Source: an uncultured Clostridia bacterium (GTDB lineage: Bacteria > Bacillota > Clostridia > Lachnospirales > Lachnospiraceae). From it: 5,087 nt of DNA. The number at the start of each line of letters is the position of its first letter. The first letter of the stretch is position 1. Below the pieces are notes generated by a model, which searched no databases, was not told the origin of the DNA, and was given only the letters and a program-made list of their open reading frames with translations. Positions 1 to 5,087 of this stretch are shown in pieces. A program made the translations under genes and the position numbers. Where the stretch lies: the NCBI GenBank assembly GCA_947178045.1, contig CAMWWR010000181.1, forward strand, positions 1 through 5,087, in the 5' to 3' direction.

Positions 1-75
1 CAGGATCAGCATGATATAAATTCCAAGATCGCCGCCCCTGGACCTGTTCGGTTTTCTTCTTTTTATTTTTTTCAT
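1..75 (-). CDS. Carbohydrate ABC transporter permease, MalG-type (5' end only)
   Basis: Only the first 25 codons lie in the window; the rest continues beyond position 1. The start is the ATG at 75-73, with a GAGGAG ribosome binding site at 87-82, six bases upstream. The peptide begins MKKIKRRKPNRSRGG and then turns hydrophobic (DLGIYIMLIL). A short lysine/arginine-rich cytoplasmic tail leading into a first membrane helix is typical of the second, MalG-like permease of CUT1 sugar importers. The gene starts 30 bases after the stop of a MalF-like permease on the same strand, where the partner permease is normally found. It would form the heterodimeric membrane channel with that neighbour. The identification rests on context and the N-terminal pattern; the diagnostic EAA loop is outside the window. 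A different small membrane protein cannot be excluded. Confidence 0.8.
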   Translation of the reverse strand, partial: MKKIKRRKPNRSRGGDLGIYIMLIL

Positions 76-105
76 TTCGGTCTCCTCACCTTTCCTTGGA
101 CGTTA

Positions 106-1041
106 TCAGGTTCCCACTTTCCGTAACAATGACTGAATCAGCTTGTTGCAGAGAATCATTGTAATGAAAAGCACGGTTGCGATTGCGGATGCGTAGCCCA
201 TCTCAAAGCGTACGGAACCGTAATCAAAAAGGTGAGTTACAACGGTGCGGGCCGCGTAATCGGTACTCGGGAAGCCGGCCAGCGCCATCGTTACCTCGCA
301 GACGCCGAACGACTGCGTGATCGCCATAACGGCACCGAACATCAGCATCGGCTTCATGTTCGGCAGCGTGATATACCAGAGCTCCTGCCAGCGGTTTTTT
401 ACGCCGTCCACATAGCCCGCCTCATACTGCGCCTGATCCACGCCCTGAAGGCCGGCAACGAAGGAGAGGAACCCGGTGCCGAGACTCATCCAGAGAATGA
501 CGAGCAGGATGACCGGCATCATGTAATTCGGGTCGGTCAGCCAGAGGATCGGCTGGTTGATGAAGCCGAGCTTCATCAGGAAGGAGTTTACATAGCCGTA
601 TGCATCGCCCGAGAACATGATCGCCCAGATCAGGTACACCTGGCCTGAGATCGTCGGCGCGTAGAATACCAGCACGGCGAAGGCCCGGATGTACCGCGGA
701 AGCTCATTGATGAACCACGCGAACAGAAACGATGCCAGATAACCAATCGGGCCGGTGATCGCCGCGATCAGGAAGGTGTTCGTGACGGACGTCAGGAACA
801 CGTCGTCCGCCAGGAACAGGTTGATATAGTTCTGGAGGCCGATAAACCGCGGGGACTCCAGCACATTGTAATAGGTAAAGCTAAGGCAAATCGACATCAC
901 CACCGGCACGATATAAAACAGGGTGAAGATAATGGCATACGGCAGAAGGAACAGATAACAGTTCTTTGAGCGCTTTGCCTTATACATTGCAATATGAAAA
1001 TTTTTCTTCTTTTTTTGCACGTATTTATTTAAAACTGACAT
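106..1041 (-). CDS. Sugar ABC transporter permease, MalF/LacF-like (CUT1 family)
   Basis: This is a 311-residue inner-membrane channel subunit of a binding-protein-dependent sugar importer. After a lysine-rich cytoplasmic tail (residues 1-28) about six membrane helices are visible, roughly at residues 29-52, 86-108, 119-142, 172-197, 230-250 and 281-305. The family's EAA loop, which docks on the ATPase, lies at about residues 207-227: E207-A-G-Y-V-D-G213, then I224-T-L-P227, matching the EAA...G...I.LP pattern. The 311-residue length is normal for the family. The ATG at 1041-1039 is preceded by an AAGGGGGAG-like ribosome binding site that overlaps the end of the upstream gene. The gap to that gene is only 14 bases, so the two are probably co-transcribed and perhaps translationally linked. 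A second permease begins 30 bases downstream. The substrate is unknown but is presumably a mono- or oligosaccharide, from the family and from the binding-protein neighbour. No ATPase is encoded nearby. Confidence 0.97.
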   Translation of the reverse strand: MSVLNKYVQKKKKNFHIAMYKAKRSKNCYLFLLPYAIIFTLFYIVPVVMSICLSFTYYNVLESPRFIGLQNYINLFLADDVFLTSVTNTFLIAAITGPIGYLASFLFAWFINELPRYIRAFAVLVFYAPTISGQVYLIWAIMFSGDAYGYVNSFLMKLGFINQPILWLTDPNYMMPVILLVILWMSLGTGFLSFVAGLQGVDQAQYEAGYVDGVKNRWQELWYITLPNMKPMLMFGAVMAITQSFGVCEVTMALAGFPSTDYAARTVVTHLFDYGSVRFEMGYASAIATVLFITMILCNKLIQSLLRKVGT

Positions 1042-1055
1042 TTTCTCTCCCCCTT

Positions 1056-3959
1056 CTACTTTTCCAGACCGAACTCTTTGCGCTTCTTATAGAGCTCCTC
1101 GTCGATGGTCCTCGCGTAGTCGAGCAGCGTCTCTCTCGGATCCTCATTCACATTGATGACCCTGCGGACCGCGTTGACAAGATGTCGCGACGTGTAGTAG
1201 CTGCCCGCCACCTCCGGCGTTCCCTTTGTCCATGCCCACTGCTGCTTCAGGACCTCCATCTGCTTGCTGCTCCATGCAAGGCCCTCAAATGCCTCGACAT
1301 TTGCCGTCGCGTACCGCGCGGAGGAACCCATGACGCTCTCGAGCTCGCGTCCGAAACGAATCTGCGTCTCTGCGCTCGCCCACCACTTCAGGAACTCCCA
1401 TGCTTTGTCCTTGTTGTTCGAATTCTCAAGCATCATGGAGCAGGTGCCCCAGGAATTTCCCGAGCGGTCGATTGTGCCGTCCTCCTTTTCGGTTCCCGGG
1501 AGGAGCGTGAAATCCCACAGGCCGCGGATCTCCGGTGCGAACACAACGAGCGTGTTGTACATGTTGTACGACCCGATGCCGATCGGCATCTCGCCGGAGC
1601 GGAAACGGTTTACAAAGTTGTATACGGTCGGAAGCTTGTAATGCGTAAAAAATGTCGTGTAAGTCTCAAATGCGGAAACGCCCGCCTCCCCGTCGATATG
1701 GGTCGATCTGCCGTTGTCGGTGTAGAGCGAGCCGCCGTTCTGATAGAGCAGATCCATAAAGCCGGTCAAATCCGGAGAGCTCGCGTTGTTGTAAACACTC
1801 GGAATGGCAACGGTCATATTATTCTGCTGAATGATCGGCAGCATGTTGATCAGATCCTGCCAGGTCTGCGGTATCTCAAGTCCAAGCTCCTCCAGAATAT
1901 CGGAGCGGTAGAACAATACGTTATAGTTCTGAGTCTCCGGCACTGCGTAAATTCCGCCGTTGAAACGGTACGCCTCGTAGGAGCTCGGGTAAAAGCTCTT
2001 GAGCACCTCATCGAGGTCGTCAAACTGCGTCAGATCCGCCGAAGCGTTTCGCAGCGCATAGTTAACCGGCTCGCCCTGGCCGACGGAAAGCGCTATGTCC
2101 GGCCCGGTGCCTGCCACTGTCGCCGGGAGCAGCGTGCCCGCGTCGACGAGCTTTACATTGACGCCAATGCCGTACTCCGGCGTGAAGGTATCGTCGATCA
2201 TCGATTTGAGGATCGTGCTCTGGTCGCGGCCGGAAAGCATCCAGACTGTGATCGCCTCACCCTTGTCGTAAATGTTTCCGAGGGAGTTGTAATCCTCGGT
2301 GAAGGAGGAAATGAAGGAGCGGAGCTCGTGCCCTGCCTTCCTCAGGAAGGTCTCCTTTGTCGCTTTCACCTCATGCCCTGCGGCAGCGACTACAATATAG
2401 TCGATATCGAGAGGCGCCTCGGAAAGCGTCTGGATGGATGTTCCGAGCGAGCTGACATTCTCCTTGAAGTTCGCCAGCGATTTCGGAATCTTATCCGGAT
2501 TTTCCACAAAACGCTCAAGCTGCGTCGCCAGTGTCTGAATCGTCGCAACCTGGGACGCCTTCTGTCCGGAATAATCGACGATCTGGTCAACCATCCGGTA
2601 CAGTCTCCTGCTCTCGAGGTTCATCGCCTCGATAACCTCCGGATAAATCTTCGCGATCTGGTAATCACGGAATTCGTCCGGTGTGGTTCCGGTCAGGACG
2701 AGTATCTTGCGGTACATCTGGTTGAGGCGGAAAATGCTGTCCTCCATCTCGTTCAGAATATCGCCGAGCTCGCCGAGCGTCACCTCGAGGCGGATCGTGT
2801 GCGTGCCCGCCGTCAGAGCGAACTGGTACGGATTTCCGTTCTCATCGGCGAGGGTGAGCAGATTCCACGCGTTGCTGTACTGGAAAGCAATCGCGGAAAC
2901 CTCCCTGAAAGGAATCTCGCCGTCAATATAGAGCGCACGGTTCGAGACAAAACCGCGCTGGTAATTCTGACGTCCCTTGATGGACAGCTCGTACATGCCG
3001 TCCTCCGGCACCGTGATATCCCACTCGATCCACTGGCCGGAAACCTTCCACGCCTCTCCGCCGGTCATGTTCAGCTTGATCTTCGCGGAGCTGTACGGCT
3101 CGGTCGTCGCGGACGAGCGGTCGTAGGTCGCATAGAGGGAAGGGGACGACCGGAAGGTCGAATCCTCGCCCTGCACCTTCTGCTCAAAACCTGTGTCGGA
3201 GCTTGCCCATGAATGGGAAGAATCCGCCTTCGCCGTCATAACATAGCTGCTGTAATCCGGCTGCTCTTCGATCGCCGTGATGACGAGCTTGCGGATCGCC
3301 ATCGGCTCGTTCACGCTCTCCAGAGAGATCGTATTTTCACCGGCAGCGAAGTAATACTGGTACGGCTCGGTGTAATAGCCCATGATATCCTTGAAATAGG
3401 CGGATTGCCAGCGCGGCAGCTCCACCTGGGACGGACGGATCTGGTTGCCCTGATTATCCTCCCTGACCTCCGACTTGTCGCCCCACACCCGGGAGAAGGC
3501 CAGATCGTCGGAGCCGGTAAACGGAATCTCGCCGTTAATGTAGAAGCACCGCTCAATATCAACGCCGCGCGACTGGATCGGATAGTACTCTATGTACATA
3601 TTGTACAGCCCGGCCTGCGGGATCTGTACCTTCCATGTCACATTGCTGTCGTCCTCCGTTACAAGGACCTTCGCCTCGCCCTCGTAATTCGACACTACGC
3701 TGACATTCGTTCCGTCCGTGTAGCCGAACACATCTACCTCAATATTCGAGGCAGGCCTGGCCGCATTTTCATGCTGCTGCTGATATTTGGCATAAGTGCC
3801 GTCGCGGCTCACCCCCTGCACATCGCTGTCGAGGTCATATCCTGCGTATTTGTCATAGTAATTGTCCGGCTGACTCATCCTGCGGTAGATGATGAATGCC
3901 GCCGCGAGCACCACTATGATAACGGCTGTCAGGATAATTTTTTTTCTCTTCCCAGGCAT
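1056..3959 (-). CDS. Membrane-anchored multidomain extracellular sugar-binding protein (SBP family 1)
   Basis: This 967-residue protein is more than twice the usual length of a family 1 solute-binding protein (about 400-450). Residues 1-27 form a signal-anchor: KRKK, a hydrophobic stretch at 8-25, then RR. There is no lipobox cysteine (the only cysteines are C138 and C840), so tethering by an uncleaved helix is inferred. Residues about 71-235 and 270-395 are two related beta-rich domains sharing a W.(V/I).(I/V)P...G.Y...I pattern and YI(N/D)GEIPF. Residues about 396-565 look mainly helical. Residues about 566 to the end carry the binding-protein fold: TGPDIAL at 618-624, GGIYAVPET at 668-676, FYRSDILEELG at 683-693, P.TW at 697-700, and the C-terminal AWEFLKWW at 853-860. 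The ATG is preceded by GGGAGAGGG with about eight bases of spacing. It is the first gene of the operon and is followed by two permeases. It should capture the substrate outside the cell; the extra domains may bind glycan. Comparable long binding proteins occur, as I recall, in Lachnospiraceae and Paenibacillus. The substrate is unknown. Confidence 0.94.
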   Translation of the reverse strand: MPGKRKKIILTAVIIVVLAAAFIIYRRMSQPDNYYDKYAGYDLDSDVQGVSRDGTYAKYQQQHENAARPASNIEVDVFGYTDGTNVSVVSNYEGEAKVLVTEDDSNVTWKVQIPQAGLYNMYIEYYPIQSRGVDIERCFYINGEIPFTGSDDLAFSRVWGDKSEVREDNQGNQIRPSQVELPRWQSAYFKDIMGYYTEPYQYYFAAGENTISLESVNEPMAIRKLVITAIEEQPDYSSYVMTAKADSSHSWASSDTGFEQKVQGEDSTFRSSPSLYATYDRSSATTEPYSSAKIKLNMTGGEAWKVSGQWIEWDITVPEDGMYELSIKGRQNYQRGFVSNRALYIDGEIPFREVSAIAFQYSNAWNLLTLADENGNPYQFALTAGTHTIRLEVTLGELGDILNEMEDSIFRLNQMYRKILVLTGTTPDEFRDYQIAKIYPEVIEAMNLESRRLYRMVDQIVDYSGQKASQVATIQTLATQLERFVENPDKIPKSLANFKENVSSLGTSIQTLSEAPLDIDYIVVAAAGHEVKATKETFLRKAGHELRSFISSFTEDYNSLGNIYDKGEAITVWMLSGRDQSTILKSMIDDTFTPEYGIGVNVKLVDAGTLLPATVAGTGPDIALSVGQGEPVNYALRNASADLTQFDDLDEVLKSFYPSSYEAYRFNGGIYAVPETQNYNVLFYRSDILEELGLEIPQTWQDLINMLPIIQQNNMTVAIPSVYNNASSPDLTGFMDLLYQNGGSLYTDNGRSTHIDGEAGVSAFETYTTFFTHYKLPTVYNFVNRFRSGEMPIGIGSYNMYNTLVVFAPEIRGLWDFTLLPGTEKEDGTIDRSGNSWGTCSMMLENSNNKDKAWEFLKWWASAETQIRFGRELESVMGSSARYATANVEAFEGLAWSSKQMEVLKQQWAWTKGTPEVAGSYYTSRHLVNAVRRVINVNEDPRETLLDYARTIDEELYKKRKEFGLEK
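2775..3749 (-). repeat. Diverged tandem domain duplication inside the binding-protein gene
   Basis: Two protein-level repeat units are encoded, at about 3749-3255 (residues 71-235) and 3152-2775 (residues 270-395). Residues 117-147 and 321-351 align without a gap over 31 positions with 13 identities by eye: G117/G321, Y119/Y323, I123/I327, R131/R335, G132/G336, R137/R341, Y140-I141/Y344-I345 and GEIPF 143-147/347-351. A second matching block is YQ....AG..TI.LE at 200-214 and 378-392. A D..GN motif comes before it in both copies (168-172 and 372-376). The first copy has 26 extra residues (173-198) between D..GN and PYQ. The pattern suggests jelly-roll, carbohydrate-binding-module-like domains, but the fold is inferred. 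The DNA itself is no longer obviously repetitive, so the duplication is old. Confidence 0.75.
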
Positions 3960-4011
3960 ATCCTTATCCCTCTCCCTTTCTTTGAGTGTTATTGTGTATT
4001 TTGTATATTTT

Positions 4012-4025
4012 TCAATACGCTTACA
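4012..4025 (-). promoter_or_regulatory. Candidate cre (CcpA-type catabolite response) site
   Basis: Read on the minus strand the site is TGTAAGCGTATTGA. Against the cre consensus TGWAARCGYTWNCW it matches at all but two positions, including the TG.AA.CG core. It lies about 20-35 bases downstream of the predicted transcription start of the transporter operon and about 50 bases before the start codon. A bound CcpA-like repressor there would block elongation. CcpA control of sugar transporters is well known in Firmicutes; that this site is used is an inference. Confidence 0.45.
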
Positions 4026-4054
4026 CGGCTTTTTTTGTTTTATGGTTACAGTTT

Positions 4055-4083
4055 ACTATTTTCTCGGGAATTCTGCCTATCAA
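4055..4083 (-). promoter_or_regulatory. Candidate sigma-A promoter of the transporter operon
   Basis: On the minus strand, TTGATA (4083-4078, five of six consensus bases) is followed by a 17-base spacer and AATAGT (4060-4055, four of six). The predicted transcript starts near 4048, giving a leader of about 90 bases before the binding-protein gene. The -10 is imperfect and lacks an extended TG, as is common for promoters that need an activator. Four TTGCT repeats begin three bases upstream of the -35. A weaker alternative, TTGAAA at 4015-4010, has no good -10. Confidence 0.5.
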
Positions 4084-4086
4084 TTC

Positions 4087-4122
4087 TTGCTATTTTTGCT
4101 TCAATGGTTGCTAAAGATTGCT
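4087..4122. promoter_or_regulatory. Four TTGCT repeats: candidate AraC-type operator
   Basis: TTGCT occurs on the plus strand at 4087-4091, 4096-4100, 4108-4112 and 4118-4122, with start-to-start steps of 9, 12 and 10 bases. This can be read as two composite sites, TTGCT-N4-TTGCT and TTGCT-N5-TTGCT, starting 21 bases apart, which is two helical turns. AraC-family proteins have two helix-turn-helix units per monomer that contact successive major grooves, and dimers often bind direct repeats about 21 bases apart next to the -35. The array abuts the predicted -35 of the transporter operon and is about 40 bases from that of the regulator. Its use by the adjacent regulator is inferred. Confidence 0.5.
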
Positions 4123-4161
4123 CCCCCTAAACAATTTTTTGTAATTTCAGGGCCGAATCGC

Positions 4162-4190
4162 TTTACTTTTTCGTGTTTTTATATTACAAT
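4162..4190 (+). promoter_or_regulatory. Candidate sigma-A promoter of the AraC-type regulator gene
   Basis: TTTACT (4162-4167, four of six consensus bases), a 17-base spacer and TACAAT (4185-4190, five of six) form a plausible promoter. The predicted start is near 4197, which gives an untranslated leader of about 160 bases. A perfect TTGACA also occurs nearer the gene at 4256-4261, but it has only a run of T at the proper -10 distance, so this upstream pair is preferred. Confidence 0.5.
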
Positions 4191-4238
4191 GAAACCGCAC
4201 TTTTTCAATAAATTTATCTATGCGACGTATTTTTGAAG

Positions 4239-4254
4239 CTGTATTTTTGTACAG
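4239..4254. repeat. Short inverted repeat in the regulator leader
   Basis: CTGTA at 4239-4243 and TACAG at 4250-4254 are perfect inverted arms around a six-base T-rich centre, directly followed by TTGACA at 4256-4261. It could be a small operator dyad or a weak hairpin in the leader of the regulator transcript. Arms of five bases in an AT-rich region can arise by chance, so the functional reading is weak. Confidence 0.25.
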
Positions 4255-4341
4255 ATTGACAAGGCTTTCCATGGGACTTTTTTTCGCAATATTTGAAACC
4301 TTTTCCCATATTTGATCAGCCATACGATACAAGGCATTCAG

Positions 4342-4348
4342 AAAGGAG
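4342..4348 (+). promoter_or_regulatory. Ribosome binding site of the regulator gene
   Basis: AAAGGAG at 4342-4348 is a near-perfect Shine-Dalgarno sequence, nine bases before the ATG at 4358. It fixes the start of the regulator gene. Confidence 0.85.
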
Positions 4349-4357
4349 CACCACCCT

Positions 4358-5087
4358 ATGCAGCCAGAATTAAACGGCGTTTTCGAGAAGGTCGACTTCA
4401 CGGGAAATTCCTCCATCCTGCTTCACTGGAACCGCGAATACGAGGACTACCCCGCGCACTGGCACGCCGCCACGGAAATTATCATGCCCGTGGAAAACAC
4501 CTATTCCGTCACGATGAACAAGACGCAGTACGCCCTCAAGGAGGGGGATATCCTCATTATTCCGCCCGGGGAGCTTCACGAGCTTTACGCGCCCCCGACC
4601 GGCACGCGCATTATTTTCCTCTTCGATTTTACACTCATCAGCAATCTGAAGGGCTTTTCGAGCATTCTGCCGGTCATCACCCAGCCGCGGCTGATCACGT
4701 CCGAAAATTCTCCGGGCATCTATGAGGCGGAAAAAAAGCTTCTCATGGATATCGCGCAGGAATACAGGGACGGCAATACGCTGTGGGAGGCGACGATCTA
4801 TTCCATGATTATCCAGATGTTTGTGCTGATCGGCCGCAACCATATCGATTCCGGCGGGCTCTTCCCGGATGTGCGTACAAACAAGCAGAAGGAGTATATT
4901 GAGAAGTTCAACAAGATTTTCGAATATATTGATAATAATTATACCGAGGATATTTCGCTGGAGACGGTGGCCGATATCGCCGGCTTTTCGAAGTTTCACT
5001 TTTCGAGGCTGTTCAAGCAGTTCACCGACACCTCGTTTTACGATTATCTGAATCTGCGCCGGATCAAGGCGGCGGAAAACCTTCTGC
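4358..5087 (+). CDS. AraC-family transcriptional regulator with cupin-like sensor domain (3' end missing)
   Basis: The window holds 243 codons from the ATG at 4358, and the frame is still open at the right edge. Residues about 15-95 look like the AraC ligand-binding cupin fold: H34-W-H36 and E40, then GDILIIPPGELH at 63-74. These histidines and the PPGE.H turn are typical of this sensor domain. Residues about 120-165 are helical and would link or dimerise. The DNA-binding domain starts near residue 180: DISLETVADIAGFS (198-211) and FHFSRLFKQF (213-222) form the first helix-turn-helix, and YLNLRRIKAAENLL (230-243) enters the linker helix. The second helix-turn-helix, about 50 residues, should lie just outside. 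It is divergent from a sugar transporter operon, the usual position of a local activator, and probably responds to the transported sugar or a derivative. The effector is unknown. Codon use resembles the neighbouring genes, with no sign of recent transfer. Confidence 0.95.
   Translation, partial: MQPELNGVFEKVDFTGNSSILLHWNREYEDYPAHWHAATEIIMPVENTYSVTMNKTQYALKEGDILIIPPGELHELYAPPTGTRIIFLFDFTLISNLKGFSSILPVITQPRLITSENSPGIYEAEKKLLMDIAQEYRDGNTLWEATIYSMIIQMFVLIGRNHIDSGGLFPDVRTNKQKEYIEKFNKIFEYIDNNYTEDISLETVADIAGFSKFHFSRLFKQFTDTSFYDYLNLRRIKAAENLL

Larger units (their letters stand above)
3960..4357. other. Divergent intergenic control region
   Basis: This 398-base, AT-rich region lies between the transporter operon (leftward) and the regulator gene (rightward). 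Reading from the left it holds the operon leader with its ribosome binding site, a cre-like site, a candidate operon promoter, four TTGCT repeats, a candidate promoter for the regulator, and a regulator leader of about 160 bases with a small inverted repeat. I find no convincing gene, structured RNA or intrinsic terminator. Because the two genes diverge, no terminator is expected. Confidence 0.85.

Noticed and set aside
232..648. Plus-strand open frame antisense to the MalF-like permease
   Set aside because: Low-complexity, His/Arg-rich translation, no plausible start signal, and full overlap with a well-supported permease.
1009..1019. A-AAA-AAG slippery heptamer (minus strand) near the start of the MalF-like permease, in the correct frame for a -1 shift
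   Set aside because: A shift here would only give a very short product, and I see no stimulatory stem-loop or upstream Shine-Dalgarno element. Lysine-rich tails make such A-runs common.
966..4130. Almost continuous plus-strand open frame of about 3.1 kb (966-3212 and 3213-4130) antisense to the binding-protein gene
   Set aside because: It is codon-aligned with the sense gene. It stays open because the sense gene avoids TTA, CTA and TCA codons; the single break at 3210-3212 is the TCA codon of Ser250. The predicted protein is arginine-, valine- and leucine-rich with no recognisable domain, and the sense strand encodes a clear protein family.
4256..4284. Perfect TTGACA at 4256-4261 as the -35 of the regulator promoter
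   Set aside because: At 16-18 bases spacing the -10 position is only a T-run. The nearest TATAAT-like sequences (4287-4293) are about 25 bases away, too far for a sigma-A promoter.
4147..4416. Minus-strand 89-codon open frame across the regulator start
   Set aside because: It covers the regulator's promoter, leader and first codons, has lysine-rich AT-driven composition and no family resemblance.
4370..4999. Minus-strand open frame of 209 codons opposite the regulator gene
   Set aside because: It is a shadow of the AraC-type gene, which has a strong ribosome binding site and clear cupin and helix-turn-helix motifs. The antisense product resembles nothing and runs against the divergent promoter layout.

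Overview
This window looks like a carbohydrate-uptake locus from a Gram-positive Firmicute, most likely a clostridial gut or soil bacterium of Lachnospiraceae type. This is inferred from three things: strong AGGAG-like ribosome binding sites, moderate-GC genes around a very AT-rich promoter region, and the recognisable style of the proteins. The species cannot be named from the sequence.

Layout. Three genes run leftwards on the minus strand as one tightly packed operon. First is a large 967-residue membrane-tethered solute-binding protein (3959 to 1056). After 14 bases comes a MalF/LacF-like ABC permease of 311 residues (1041 to 106). After 30 more bases comes the start of a second, MalG-type permease that leaves the window at position 1. 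A 398-base AT-rich region (3960-4357) separates this operon from a divergent AraC-family regulator on the plus strand, which starts at 4358 and runs off the right edge inside its second helix-turn-helix.

How the parts work together. The binding protein captures a sugar or oligosaccharide at the outer membrane face and passes it to the two-permease channel. No ATPase gene is present here. CUT1-type sugar importers commonly borrow a shared MsmK/UgpC-type ATPase encoded elsewhere, which would fit. The AraC-type protein has a cupin-like sensor domain and probably senses the sugar and controls the operon. The substrate cannot be read from the sequence.

The most interesting points are these. (1) The binding protein has an unusual architecture: an uncleaved N-terminal anchor with no lipobox cysteine, two diverged copies of a beta-sandwich-like domain (the first with a 26-residue aromatic insertion), a helical linker of about 170 residues, then the binding-protein fold. 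(2) Four TTGCT repeats, with outer units 21-22 bases apart, sit directly beside the predicted -35 of the operon and are a good candidate AraC-type operator. (3) A catabolite-response (cre)-like site lies downstream of that promoter. I see no mobile element, CRISPR array, rRNA or tRNA in the window.
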